Assembly (NCBI RefSeq): GCF_030698145.1
Contig: NZ_JAUYNW010000085.1
Coordinates: 24,017-88,016 of the forward strand
DNA length: 64,000 nt
Source of the DNA: Phenylobacterium sp.
Lineage (GTDB): Bacteria; Pseudomonadota; Alphaproteobacteria; Caulobacterales; Caulobacteraceae
Reading direction: 5' to 3'
The translations under genes and the position numbers were made by a program. Positions 39,068-46,176 of this stretch are shown in pieces. The notes below the pieces were generated by a model. The model saw only the letters and a list, made by a program, of their open reading frames with translations, made no database searches and was not told where the DNA came from. Positions within the stretch are counted from its first letter, which is position 1, and each line of letters begins with the position of its first letter.

Positions 39068-39496
39068 ATGCCGCCAGAGCTGCAATCCCCGGAAATCCAG
39101 GCGTTCGCCACCGGTTTCCCCGTCACCCTGATGCATATCGGGGTGACCATGCTGATCCTGGTCGCCGCCGCGGCGATCTACATCCTGCTGACCCCGCACA
39201 AGGAAATCGCCTTGATCCGGGCCGGCAACTCGGCGGCCGCCCTGTCGCTGGGCGGAGTGCTGCTGGGCCTTTCGATACCGCTGGCCACCTCCCTGGCGCG
39301 CTCCACCTCCATGCTGGAGATCGCGCTGTGGGGCGCCGCGGCCGTGGCCCTGCAGCTGCTCGTCTTCCGGCTGGTGGACATGCTGCTGCGCGGCCTGCCT
39401 CAACGGATCCACGAGGGCGAGGTGGCCGCCGCCGCCCTGCTGGTGGGCGCCAAGCTCGCCACCGCCGTGATCATCGCCGCCGCCGTCTCCGGCTAG
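39068..39496 (+). CDS. DUF350 membrane protein
   Basis: A 142-residue protein with four TM helices and the DUF350 pattern in two half-repeats (YILLTPHKEIALIRAGNSAAALSLGG and later RIHEGEVAAAALLVGAKL). The Glu/Arg-lined helices are typical. Function unknown. ATG 39068. The protease-like gene starts 7 bp downstream, so the two form an operon. Confidence 0.9.
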   Translation: MPPELQSPEIQAFATGFPVTLMHIGVTMLILVAAAAIYILLTPHKEIALIRAGNSAAALSLGGVLLGLSIPLATSLARSTSMLEIALWGAAAVALQLLVFRLVDMLLRGLPQRIHEGEVAAAALLVGAKLATAVIIAAAVSG

Positions 39497-39503
39497 GACC
39501 CCC

Positions 39504-40334
39504 GTGCATTTTCCCCGCCTGCCCGACTGGCTGGTCTATCTGGCGGTGGTCCTGGCCCTGCTGATCGCCGCCGTGGGCCGCCAGGAACGCGCCGACGCCC
39601 CGCCGCCGCCGCCGCCGGTGGCCAGCGACGAGGGGCTGCCGCTGGGTCCGGCCTCGCCCTTCGACCCGTCCGTAGTGGTCGATGTGCCCGACCGGGCCGA
39701 GCCCGGGGTAGGCACCGCCTTCTCGGTCGCCGACCGTGGAGTCTGGGTCACCGCCCGGCACGTGGTCGACGGCTGCGCCCAGACCGCCATCGTGGTCGCC
39801 GAGGGTCGCGGGGTGGAGGCGATCGTCCGCATCGACCCGCGTGGCGAGGCCGCCATCCTGACCACCGAGGGCGGGGCGCCGCCCCTGCCCATGGGCCTGG
39901 ACCAGCCGCTGCGCCGGGGCGACCGCGCCTATCATCTGGGCTTCCCGCAGGGCCAGCCGGGGGAGGCGACTTCGCGCCTGCTGGGCCGCGAGAACCTGGT
40001 GGTGCGCGGGCGCGGCGCGCGCACGGAATCGGTCCTGGTCTGGGCCGAGACCGGCCGAACGGACAACCTCAAGGGCTCGCTGGCCGGGCTCTCGGGCTCG
40101 CCGGCGCTCGACCGCGCGGGCCGGGTTGTGGGGGTGACGGTGGCGGAGTCCCCGCGCCGGGGCCGCATCTACACCACCGCGCCCGAGACGGTGACCGAGG
40201 CGCTGAGCGCGACCAACCAGAAGGCCGCCACCTTCGCGATCGGCGAGCCCATCACCACCGACAACTACGGTCGCGTGGCCGACACCCTGCGCCGCGACCT
40301 GCGGGTGGCCCAGGTGATCTGCCTGAAGACGTAG
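39504..40334 (+). CDS. Membrane-anchored trypsin-like serine protease
   Basis: A 276-residue protein. An N-terminal TM helix (WLVYLAVVLALLIAAVG) is followed by a Pro-rich linker and a trypsin-like domain facing the periplasm. The catalytic His is in VTARHVVDGC (near 87) and Ser in GLSGSPALD (near 198). The segment where the third member, Asp, is expected reads IDPRGEAAILTTE, without the usual D-L-A-L pattern, so activity is in doubt. GTG 39504. The C-terminus carries some 40 residues past the fold. It follows the DUF350 gene closely, suggesting work at the same membrane. Confidence 0.82.
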   Translation: MHFPRLPDWLVYLAVVLALLIAAVGRQERADAPPPPPPVASDEGLPLGPASPFDPSVVVDVPDRAEPGVGTAFSVADRGVWVTARHVVDGCAQTAIVVAEGRGVEAIVRIDPRGEAAILTTEGGAPPLPMGLDQPLRRGDRAYHLGFPQGQPGEATSRLLGRENLVVRGRGARTESVLVWAETGRTDNLKGSLAGLSGSPALDRAGRVVGVTVAESPRRGRIYTTAPETVTEALSATNQKAATFAIGEPITTDNYGRVADTLRRDLRVAQVICLKT

Positions 40335-40349
40335 GGGACTCCGGACTCC

Positions 40350-40591
40350 CAGATCCTCCCCCAGCGCGCAGCGCGGTTTGGGGCCCCGCCCTTCGCGAGG
40401 CGAAGGGCGTTCTTCGCGGCGATCGACAAATCGTTGTCGATCGCATCCGGCCCGCAAGCGCGAGCCGGCGCTCATCACGGTGGCGCGTCGCCTTCTTCGG
40501 CGACGTGACGGAGGGGGTTGCAGCCCACAGGAGTCAAAGTCCCCCTCACCCGGCCATGCGGCCGGGAGCTCCCCCAGGAGGGGAGCATCTT
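40350..40591 (-). repeat. Palindromic intergenic repeat, copy R4 (expanded)
   Basis: A reversed copy of about 242 bp, against about 150 in the others, between convergent stops 40334 and 40599. Between the CTCCCCCAGCG arm and the TCGCCTTCTTCGGCGA stem there are about 100 extra bases with their own perfect hairpins: GCCCTTCGC / GCGAAGGGC (40388-40408) and GCGATCGACAA / TTGTCGATCGC (40419-40444). The small variable stem here is CCCGGCC/GGCCGGG. Confidence 0.8.
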
Positions 40592-40598
40592 GCGCTTG

Positions 40599-42329
40599 CT
40601 AGATGGCCGGCTCGGCCGCGGCCTCGTCCGCGCTCTCCTGCTTCGGCGTCCTGGCCGCGACCAGGAAGGCCAGGACCACGCCGACCACGCCGATCAGGGC
40701 CGAATAGAGGAAGAACACCACGTAGCCCGCGCCCAGGGCCTGGGCGGTGACCCCCGACTTGGCGGCGGCCAGGGCGTAGGCCTCCGGCGGGGTGGCGGCG
40801 AACAGGCCCTTGAGGGCGGCGAAGACGCCGCCGGCGTCGGCCGCGGCGGCCGAGCCCTCGACGATCCGTCCCGACTGCGAGGCCACCAGCTTGCCCGGCA
40901 AGGAATAGAGCGAGGAGAAGAGGGCGTACTGGGTGGCGGTGAAGCCCGCCGAGGTCAGGCTCGACATGTAGGCGATCAGGCAGGTGCCCGAGAAACCGCC
41001 GGCGATATTGTCCACCCCGATGGCCACGGTCAGCGCGCTCATCGAGGCGCCTTGGGTGGCCAGCCAGGCGAAGATCAGGTTGCTCAGGGGGCCGGCGAAG
41101 GCGCCGACCACCAGGGCCCGCAGCAGGCCCAGCCGCACCACCGCGAAGCCGCCCAGGCCCACCCCCAGCATGGTCATGGGGATGCCGAACACCTTGCGGA
41201 TCTCGGCGATCTGGATCTTGGTGAAGCCTAGGTCCTGGTAGAACGGGTTCATGATGTTGAGCACGAAGTCCGACAGCCGGTAGAGGCAGATGGTGGCCAG
41301 GATCAGGGTCGCCAGGCCGCCGAACCGGGTGAAGAACTCGCGGAACGGCTCGCCCAGGGCCACGCCCAGGTAGCGCCCGGGCCGGGTCTGGATTCCGGGT
41401 ACGGGACAGGCGGCCAGGAAGATGATCCCACCGCCCGCCAGCACCCCGGCGATCTGGGCGAAGACGCCCCAGGGCTTGGCCTCCCAAGCGGCCTTGAAGG
41501 CGTCGGCGGCCCCGGTCTGGCCCATCCGCGCCATGGCGTCGGTGAGGATCGCCACATTGCCGGAGAGCCCCGAGCCCAGCACCAGGGCGCCGAACACCAG
41601 CACCGCCAGGCGGGCGAACCATTCGGGGATCTCGAAGGCCGGGCGCGAGGGGATGTCCTCGGCGTGGATCGGGCGGATCTCGTGCTGGGCCTCCCGCGGC
41701 GCCCCCAGGACACCGGCGACGCCGATCAGCATCAGCAGGGCCATGATGGCGTAGCTGATGTTCCAGGAGATCAGCTCGGCCAAGGCCAGGGCCGCGGCGC
41801 CGGCGGCCACGTTGGCGAGGCGCCAGCCCCATTGGTAGGACGCCGCCATGACGCCCTGCTTCTCCTGGCCCGCGGCCTCGATCCGCCAGGCGTCGATGAC
41901 GATGTCCTGGGTCGCGCCGGCGAAGCCGACGATGACGGCGAAGAGGGCGATTAGGCCCAGATTGGTCGCGGGATCGCCTCCCGCCATCAGCCACAGGCCG
42001 ATCATGATCGCCGCCTGGGCCACCAGCATCCAGGAGCGGCGATGACCCAGCCACATGGTCAAGCCCGGGACCTTGGTGCGGTCGATCAGCGGCGCCCACA
42101 GGAACTTGAAGGAATAGGCCAGGGTCGCCAGGCTGAGGAAGGCGATGGTCTCGAGCGTCAGGCCGGCGTCGCGCATCCACGCCGACAGGGTGTCGAAGAT
42201 CAGCAGATTGGGCAGGCCCGAGGCGAAGCCCAGGGCCAGCATCACCAGGGAGCGGCGCTCCAGATAGACGGCCAGGGCCTGCAGTGCGCCGCGCTTGGGC
42301 GCCGGAGCGGCGGGACTTTCGGTGGTCAT
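40599..42329 (-). CDS. ampG: AmpG-like muropeptide permease (MFS)
   Basis: A 576-residue MFS protein. The N-terminal half has the AmpG pattern GFASGLPNLLIFDTLSAWMRDAGL, FLWAPLIDRT and GHRRSWMLVAQ. AmpG imports anhydro-muropeptides for cell-wall recycling and so feeds beta-lactamase induction in other bacteria. The protein is longer than the E. coli one, with an extra loop and two helices between the halves (residues 215-330), common in alphaproteobacteria. ATG 42329 is chosen at the conserved N-terminus. It lies 37 bp after a soluble hybrid kinase and is probably co-transcribed with it. Confidence 0.9.
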   Translation of the reverse strand: MTTESPAAPAPKRGALQALAVYLERRSLVMLALGFASGLPNLLIFDTLSAWMRDAGLTLETIAFLSLATLAYSFKFLWAPLIDRTKVPGLTMWLGHRRSWMLVAQAAIMIGLWLMAGGDPATNLGLIALFAVIVGFAGATQDIVIDAWRIEAAGQEKQGVMAASYQWGWRLANVAAGAAALALAELISWNISYAIMALLMLIGVAGVLGAPREAQHEIRPIHAEDIPSRPAFEIPEWFARLAVLVFGALVLGSGLSGNVAILTDAMARMGQTGAADAFKAAWEAKPWGVFAQIAGVLAGGGIIFLAACPVPGIQTRPGRYLGVALGEPFREFFTRFGGLATLILATICLYRLSDFVLNIMNPFYQDLGFTKIQIAEIRKVFGIPMTMLGVGLGGFAVVRLGLLRALVVGAFAGPLSNLIFAWLATQGASMSALTVAIGVDNIAGGFSGTCLIAYMSSLTSAGFTATQYALFSSLYSLPGKLVASQSGRIVEGSAAAADAGGVFAALKGLFAATPPEAYALAAAKSGVTAQALGAGYVVFFLYSALIGVVGVVLAFLVAARTPKQESADEAAAEPAI

Positions 42330-42366
42330 GGACAGGCCTTCCCGGCGCGCGGGGCCGCCCCCGCCG

Positions 42367-43893
42367 TCAGCTGACCTTGGCCCGCTCCGCTTTTCCCGTC
42401 CAGTCGCCGCGCCCGGTCCACTTGGCCAGGGCGCCGCGCAGGGCGTCCGGCGACAGCGGCTTGACCAGGAAGTCATCCATGCCGGCCGCCAGGCAGGCGT
42501 GGCGGTCCTCTTCGAAGGCGTTGGCGGTGAGCGCCACCACCGGGGTCTTCACCCCCAGGATACGGGCCCGCTCGGTGGTCTGCAGGCCGGACATGCCGGG
42601 CATGCGCATGTCCATCAGGATCAGGTCGTAGTCGCCGACCGCCAGCGCGGCCAGGGCCTCCTCGCCGCCGCCGGCCTGGTCGACGGCGCAGCCCTCGCGG
42701 GCCAGCAGGGTGCGGGCCAGCAGGGCGTTGATGGGGTTGTCCTCCACCAGCAGCACCCGGGCGCCGGGGGCGGCGGCCGGGGCGACCCGGTCGTCCTCGG
42801 GGGCCTCGGCGCGGGCCACGCCCGAACGCAGGCCGGCGGCGGCCAGGACCCGCTCGGCGAGCGAACCGCGGCGCAGCGGCTTGATCAGGTAGCCCGCGAA
42901 GCCGGCGGCGCGGTAGCGGTCGATCAGGCCGCGCTCTTCCGGGGCCAGCAGCACGATGGCGGTGCGCCCGCCGGGCAGGGGCAGGGTCTTGCCGGTCGCC
43001 GCCAGGGCGTGGTCCAGCAGCATGATGTCGGAGGGTCCGGCTGCGGCGACCAGGGCGGCCACGCTGGCGGCGGTCACCGGGGCCCCGCCGCCCGCCTCGA
43101 TCTGGCGGCGCGCGGATTCGGCCAGGACGGGATTGGCGCTGGCCACGGCCACGGCCCGGTCGCGCAGGGCGAACTCGGGCGTGGCGGGCAGGCGCTCGAA
43201 GGCCGCCTCGAACCAGAAGGCCGCGCCGCCGGAGGTCGCGGTCTCCAGCCCGACCGCGCCCTGCATGGCGCCGGCCAGCTTGCGCGCGATGGCCAGGCCC
43301 AGCCCCGCCCCGCCCAGCTGCAGGTCGTGCGACGGGTCGGCCATCTCGAAGGCCTCGAAGATCTTGTCGCGGGCGGCCTCGGTGACGCCGGGACCGGTGT
43401 CGGCGACGGTGAAGCGCAGGCCGCTCTCGGTCTCCACCACCGTGACCAGCACGCCGCCCTGGGTCGTGAACTTCACTGCATTGCCCGCGAAGTTCAGCAG
43501 GATCTGGCGCAGCCGGCCCTCGTCGGCGAAGGTCTGGCCAATGCCGGCGGGCGCGGCCCAGGCGATCTCCAGGCCCTTTTCGCGGGCCCGGGGCGACATC
43601 AGTTCGCACACGGAGCGCAACAGGCCCTCGACCTCGAAGGTCGAGGGCTGAAGCTCGATCTTGTCAGCGCCCAGGCGGGCGAAATCCAGCACGTCGTTGA
43701 CCAGGCCCAGCAGGTGCTCACCGGAGTCGCGCAGGGCCGCCACATAGGCGCGCTGCTCCTGGGTCAGGCGGGTGCCCTCCAGCAGGCGGGCCATCCCCAG
43801 GACACCGTTCAGCGGCGTGCGGAATTCGTGGCTCAGGGAGGCGAGCTGCTCGGCGCTGACGTTGGCGGCGCGGGTCGGGGTCTTTCTGGCCAT
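42367..43893 (-). CDS. Soluble hybrid histidine kinase with two receivers
   Basis: A 508-residue protein with no TM segment or sensor domain. It begins almost directly with the HisKA H-box LASLSHEFRTPLNGVLG (His 22). The ATPase domain has the N box NFAGNAVKFTTQGG and G box LGGAGLGLAIARKLA. A first, degenerate receiver-like domain (about 240-345) has Asp in DIMLLDHALA, and a full receiver has Asp in YDLILMDMRMPGMSG near 421 and Lys in DDFLVKPLSP. The lack of an input domain suggests control by protein contact or by the receivers. The cluster with ampG and an XRE gene is unusual. ATG 43893. Confidence 0.93.
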   Translation of the reverse strand: MARKTPTRAANVSAEQLASLSHEFRTPLNGVLGMARLLEGTRLTQEQRAYVAALRDSGEHLLGLVNDVLDFARLGADKIELQPSTFEVEGLLRSVCELMSPRAREKGLEIAWAAPAGIGQTFADEGRLRQILLNFAGNAVKFTTQGGVLVTVVETESGLRFTVADTGPGVTEAARDKIFEAFEMADPSHDLQLGGAGLGLAIARKLAGAMQGAVGLETATSGGAAFWFEAAFERLPATPEFALRDRAVAVASANPVLAESARRQIEAGGGAPVTAASVAALVAAAGPSDIMLLDHALAATGKTLPLPGGRTAIVLLAPEERGLIDRYRAAGFAGYLIKPLRRGSLAERVLAAAGLRSGVARAEAPEDDRVAPAAAPGARVLLVEDNPINALLARTLLAREGCAVDQAGGGEEALAALAVGDYDLILMDMRMPGMSGLQTTERARILGVKTPVVALTANAFEEDRHACLAAGMDDFLVKPLSPDALRGALAKWTGRGDWTGKAERAKVS

Positions 43894-43940
43894 GGCGTCA
43901 ACCCTAACGGGCCGGCGCTTAATGGAGGGTCAAGCCCAGA

Positions 43941-44330
43941 TCAGGCGCCGTGGCGCTCGGCCATCTCCCGGGCCAGGGCCACGAGGGCCGCCCGCGCCGA
44001 GGCCTTCGGGATATCCGAATAGGCTTCCAGCAGCTCGACGGCGCCCGATATGGCCAGGGACTGGACGATGTCGTCGGCGGCGTCGGAGATCGCGCCCTCC
44101 TCGCCCACCAGCCAGCCGACCGTGGTGTCCAGGGCCGCGGCCACCGCCACCAGGGTCGAGCCCGAGACGCGGTTGGCGCCGCGCTCGTACTTCTGCACCT
44201 GCTGGAAGGAGACGCCGATTCGCTCGGCCAGGGCGCCTTGGCTTATGCCCAGGGATTTTCGGCGCAGACGCAGCCGCGCGCCGATGGCGATGTCGACGGG
44301 ATCGGGGCCTATAGCCTCGTCGAGGGCCAT
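43941..44330 (-). CDS. XRE-family transcriptional regulator
   Basis: A 129-residue DNA-binding protein. Residues 10-70 form a Cro/CI-type HTH (IGARLRLRRKSLGISQGALAERIGVSFQQVQKYERGANRV), followed by VAAALDTTVGWLVGEEGA and a helical C-terminus. ATG 44330 is fixed by an AGGAGG site six bases upstream. It is divergent from the HTH-TM gene, with a 98-bp control region containing a palindrome, and 47 bp ahead of the hybrid kinase on the same strand. Confidence 0.92.
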   Translation of the reverse strand: MALDEAIGPDPVDIAIGARLRLRRKSLGISQGALAERIGVSFQQVQKYERGANRVSGSTLVAVAAALDTTVGWLVGEEGAISDAADDIVQSLAISGAVELLEAYSDIPKASARAALVALAREMAERHGA

Positions 44331-44389
44331 GCTGTGCCTCCTGAGCCGGCTTGCGGCCATTTGCGCGGTGCGAGCCTAACCGTAGCGAG

Positions 44390-44418
44390 TAGACTCGTTC
44401 GCGAGCGAGTGTCTAACC
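44390..44418. promoter_or_regulatory. Palindrome and -10-like element in the XRE / HTH-TM divergent region
   Basis: CTCGTTCGCGAGCGAG (44394-44409) is an inverted repeat with one mismatch out of eight pairs, framed by TAGAC and GTCTA. GTCTAACC (44411-44418) resembles the Caulobacter -10 GCTAnAWC and would start transcription near 44425, making the HTH-TM mRNA almost leaderless. The palindrome may be an operator for the XRE or HTH protein. Confidence 0.45.
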
Positions 44419-44428
44419 TGTTCACCTT

Positions 44429-45238
44429 ATGCGCGCGCAGCAAGAGACGATCGATATTCTTCTCGAGCGGCTTACCCCGCGCGAGCGCGATTGCTTGCGG
44501 CTGGTGGATCGCCATCTCAGCTCCAAGCAGATCGCCCGCGAGCTTGGCATGTCCAAGACCTCGGTGGACACCTATTGCGATCGCGCCCGCCGAAAACTGG
44601 GGGTGAGCGACCGCTACAGCGCCGCGCGCGCGCTCGCCGACCATGACGCGGCTGTCCCTACCGGATCGGGACACGATCCGATCAGGACAGACATCGACCC
44701 CGCCCTGACGCTCCATGATCCCGAACAGGGAGATGCGGCATATGGGCGAGTGGTTGCGAGAGCTGGCCGACGTGAGGGCCTTAAGGACGCCGCTGATGGC
44801 GGACCCGGATCGGAGCGGCGAGCGCGCGGCGGTCAGCCGGGTGTTGCGGCTGCGGCAGGAGGTGGCAGCCTTCGAGCGCCGCTGGCCCGAGCCGAGGACC
44901 GAGCAGCCGATGGCGCCGGCCTTCTCCTGGACCCAGCTGGAACGGCAGCTGGCCGATCTGGTGGACACCCCGGCCAAGCAGGCCATGGCCAGGGAGCTGG
45001 TCTCGGCCACGCGCAAGATGGCGCGCTTCAAGCCGCCCGAAATGGTCCTTCGGGAGATCCTCTGTCTCAGCTGGGCGCTCTTGGACGAGAGCTTCCAGCC
45101 CGGGTCGGGGGAGGGATCGGTCGAAATGACCTAGGCCCCGCGACACGCCTGGGCCTGGTCGGCCTGATCGCCATCGTTTCGGCGCTTGCGTTCGGAGCGT
45201 TGCTGGCAGGCCTCCACGCCCTCCAGAACCTGATCTGA
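44429..45238 (+). CDS. LuxR-type HTH protein with C-terminal membrane helix
   Basis: A 269-codon frame. Residues 15-70 form a LuxR/GerE-like HTH (TPRERDCLRLVDRHLSSKQ, SKTSVDTYCDRARRKLGVSDRY). The last 30 residues form one TM helix (LGLVGLIAIVSALAFGALLA). Proteins with this HTH-linker-TM plan are common in Caulobacterales and Sphingomonadales as far as I recall. Here the linker (about residues 105-235) is Gly/Ala/Arg-rich and lacks third-position GC bias, because the same DNA looks coding in another frame (44742-45134). Both ends, by contrast, have coding-type third positions. ATG 44429 has no ribosome site; the mRNA may be leaderless. The full-length product, a frameshift, or a disrupted gene are all possible. 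Confidence 0.65.
   Translation: MRAQQETIDILLERLTPRERDCLRLVDRHLSSKQIARELGMSKTSVDTYCDRARRKLGVSDRYSAARALADHDAAVPTGSGHDPIRTDIDPALTLHDPEQGDAAYGRVVARAGRREGLKDAADGGPGSERRARGGQPGVAAAAGGGSLRAPLARAEDRAADGAGLLLDPAGTAAGRSGGHPGQAGHGQGAGLGHAQDGALQAARNGPSGDPLSQLGALGRELPARVGGGIGRNDLGPATRLGLVGLIAIVSALAFGALLAGLHALQNLI
44742..45134 (+). CDS. Nested helical protein inside the HTH-TM frame
   Basis: A 130-residue frame from ATG 44742 (an earlier ATG at 44715 is possible), wholly inside the HTH-TM frame but in a different phase. Third positions are strongly G/C and the product looks like a real folded helical protein: MGEWLRELADVRALRT, VLRLRQEVAAFERRW, WTQLERQLADLVDTPAKQAM, MARFKPPEMVLREILCLSW. GGGAG lies a few bases upstream of the ATG. 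I do not recognise the family. It ends 104 bp before the outer frame ends. Its place among the HTH gene and the 45303 gene suggests a shared regulatory job. Confidence 0.75.
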   Translation: MGEWLRELADVRALRTPLMADPDRSGERAAVSRVLRLRQEVAAFERRWPEPRTEQPMAPAFSWTQLERQLADLVDTPAKQAMARELVSATRKMARFKPPEMVLREILCLSWALLDESFQPGSGEGSVEMT

Positions 45239-45302
45239 ATCCACCGACATTCCGAACTTCAATCAACGCTCCGGGGGGCTTCCGGCGCGCAGGAGAGAAC
45301 TC

Positions 45303-45656
45303 ATGCTCAAGCAACGTCGTCTGATCGCCGATCAAGTGGCCGCCAGCCTGTTCGAGGCCGAAGCCGCCATCGACCTCGCGCTCGCCAAGACCGCGCGCCT
45401 GGCGGGCGTCATGCCCAGCCTCCGCGCCGACGCCGGTTTGTCGGCGCTCATCGGCCAGGACGCGGTGGAGCGCGCCAGCGAGGCGATCGCCGCCCTCGCC
45501 AGCGCCCGCCGCGCCATCGTCGAGACCCACAAGGAGCTGGACCTCGCCAAGACACAGATCGGCCTGGGCGCGGTGATGTTCGGCGACGGCGCGGAGAAGC
45601 CGCCCGCTCTCTCGGCCGGCCGCAAGCTGCGCGCCGTCAGCCAAACCGCAGCCTGA
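45303..45656 (+). CDS. Small helical protein of the HTH-TM cluster
   Basis: A 117-residue, mostly alpha-helical, Ala-rich protein: ADQVAASLFEAEAAIDLALA, SEAIAALASARRAIVETHKE, then a conserved-looking tail GLGAVMFGDGAEKPP. No signal or TM segment. Similar small proteins follow HTH-TM genes in related genomes as I recall; no function is known. ATG 45303 follows AGGAGA. A strong terminator 30 bp after its stop marks the end of the unit starting at 44429. Confidence 0.8.
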   Translation: MLKQRRLIADQVAASLFEAEAAIDLALAKTARLAGVMPSLRADAGLSALIGQDAVERASEAIAALASARRAIVETHKELDLAKTQIGLGAVMFGDGAEKPPALSAGRKLRAVSQTAA

Positions 45657-45685
45657 GCTTTCCGCCCGGTTCGGCGTCTGGCAAG

Positions 45686-45719
45686 AATGGGACCCTTGGC
45701 GACCAGGGGTCCCATTTTT
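45686..45719 (+). terminator. Strong intrinsic terminator
   Basis: AATGGGACCC (45686-45695) pairs perfectly with GGGTCCCATT (45707-45716). Four more pairs (TTGG with CCAG, one G-U) extend the stem to 14 bp around a three-base loop, and a T run follows to 45719. It closes the HTH-TM / 45303 transcript. Confidence 0.85.
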
Positions 45720-46152
45720 GTATTTCCAGAACCTCCCGCAGCAAGTCTGGCTGATCGTCATGGCCCTAGTCTGCGGCTTTGCGTTCTGGCGCGGCCGGCG
45801 TCCCGAATGGATCGCAGCCGGCGCCTGCATCCTGGCCTGGGCGCTCACGCCGCTGGCGCAGAACTCCCGCAACTGGTTCGACCCCCAATGGGGCGTCTTC
45901 GCCGTCGATCTGGCCCTGCTCATGGTGCTGGCCTGGCTGGCCCTGACCACCGATCGAACCTGGCTGCTGTTCGCCAGCGCGTTCCAGCTCCTGGCGGTGA
46001 TCATCCATCTCGCCATCCTGGTCGATCCCAGCGTGACGCCGATGCCCTATCGGCAGGGCCTGGTCATCTGGAGCTACCTCGTGATCGCTTCCCTGGGCGT
46101 CGGGGTTTGGCTTGAATGGCGCCGAACGCTGGCCGACCCGCCTTCCGACTGA
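45718..46152 (+). CDS. Four-TM membrane protein of unknown function
   Basis: A 144-residue protein with four hydrophobic segments (VWLIVMALVCGFAFW, AGACILAWALTPLA, FAVDLALLMVLAWLAL, LLFASAFQLLAVIIHLAILV) and the polar motif NSRNWFDPQWG. The family is unknown to me. The start is odd: the only upstream option is TTG 45718, inside the T run of the preceding terminator; ATG 45760 would cut into the first helix. Convergent with comM, 24 bp apart. Confidence 0.75.
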   Translation: MYFQNLPQQVWLIVMALVCGFAFWRGRRPEWIAAGACILAWALTPLAQNSRNWFDPQWGVFAVDLALLMVLAWLALTTDRTWLLFASAFQLLAVIIHLAILVDPSVTPMPYRQGLVIWSYLVIASLGVGVWLEWRRTLADPPSD

Positions 46153-46176
46153 GCGGCCGCGCCCAAAGCCTCCGGG

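Noticed and set aside
45085..45140. A classical -1 slippery heptamer linking the inner gene (44742-45134) to the TM tail
   Set aside because: The G-rich run near GTCGGGGGAGGG is in the right area, but no standard X-XXY-YYZ heptamer with good re-pairing is seen. Kept only as an alternative in the nested-gene finding.
45687..46115. A plus-strand frame of 142 codons overlapping the 45718 membrane-protein gene
   Set aside because: The product is an Arg/Pro/Ala-rich string without hydrophobic segments. The 45718 frame gives four clear TM helices in the same DNA.
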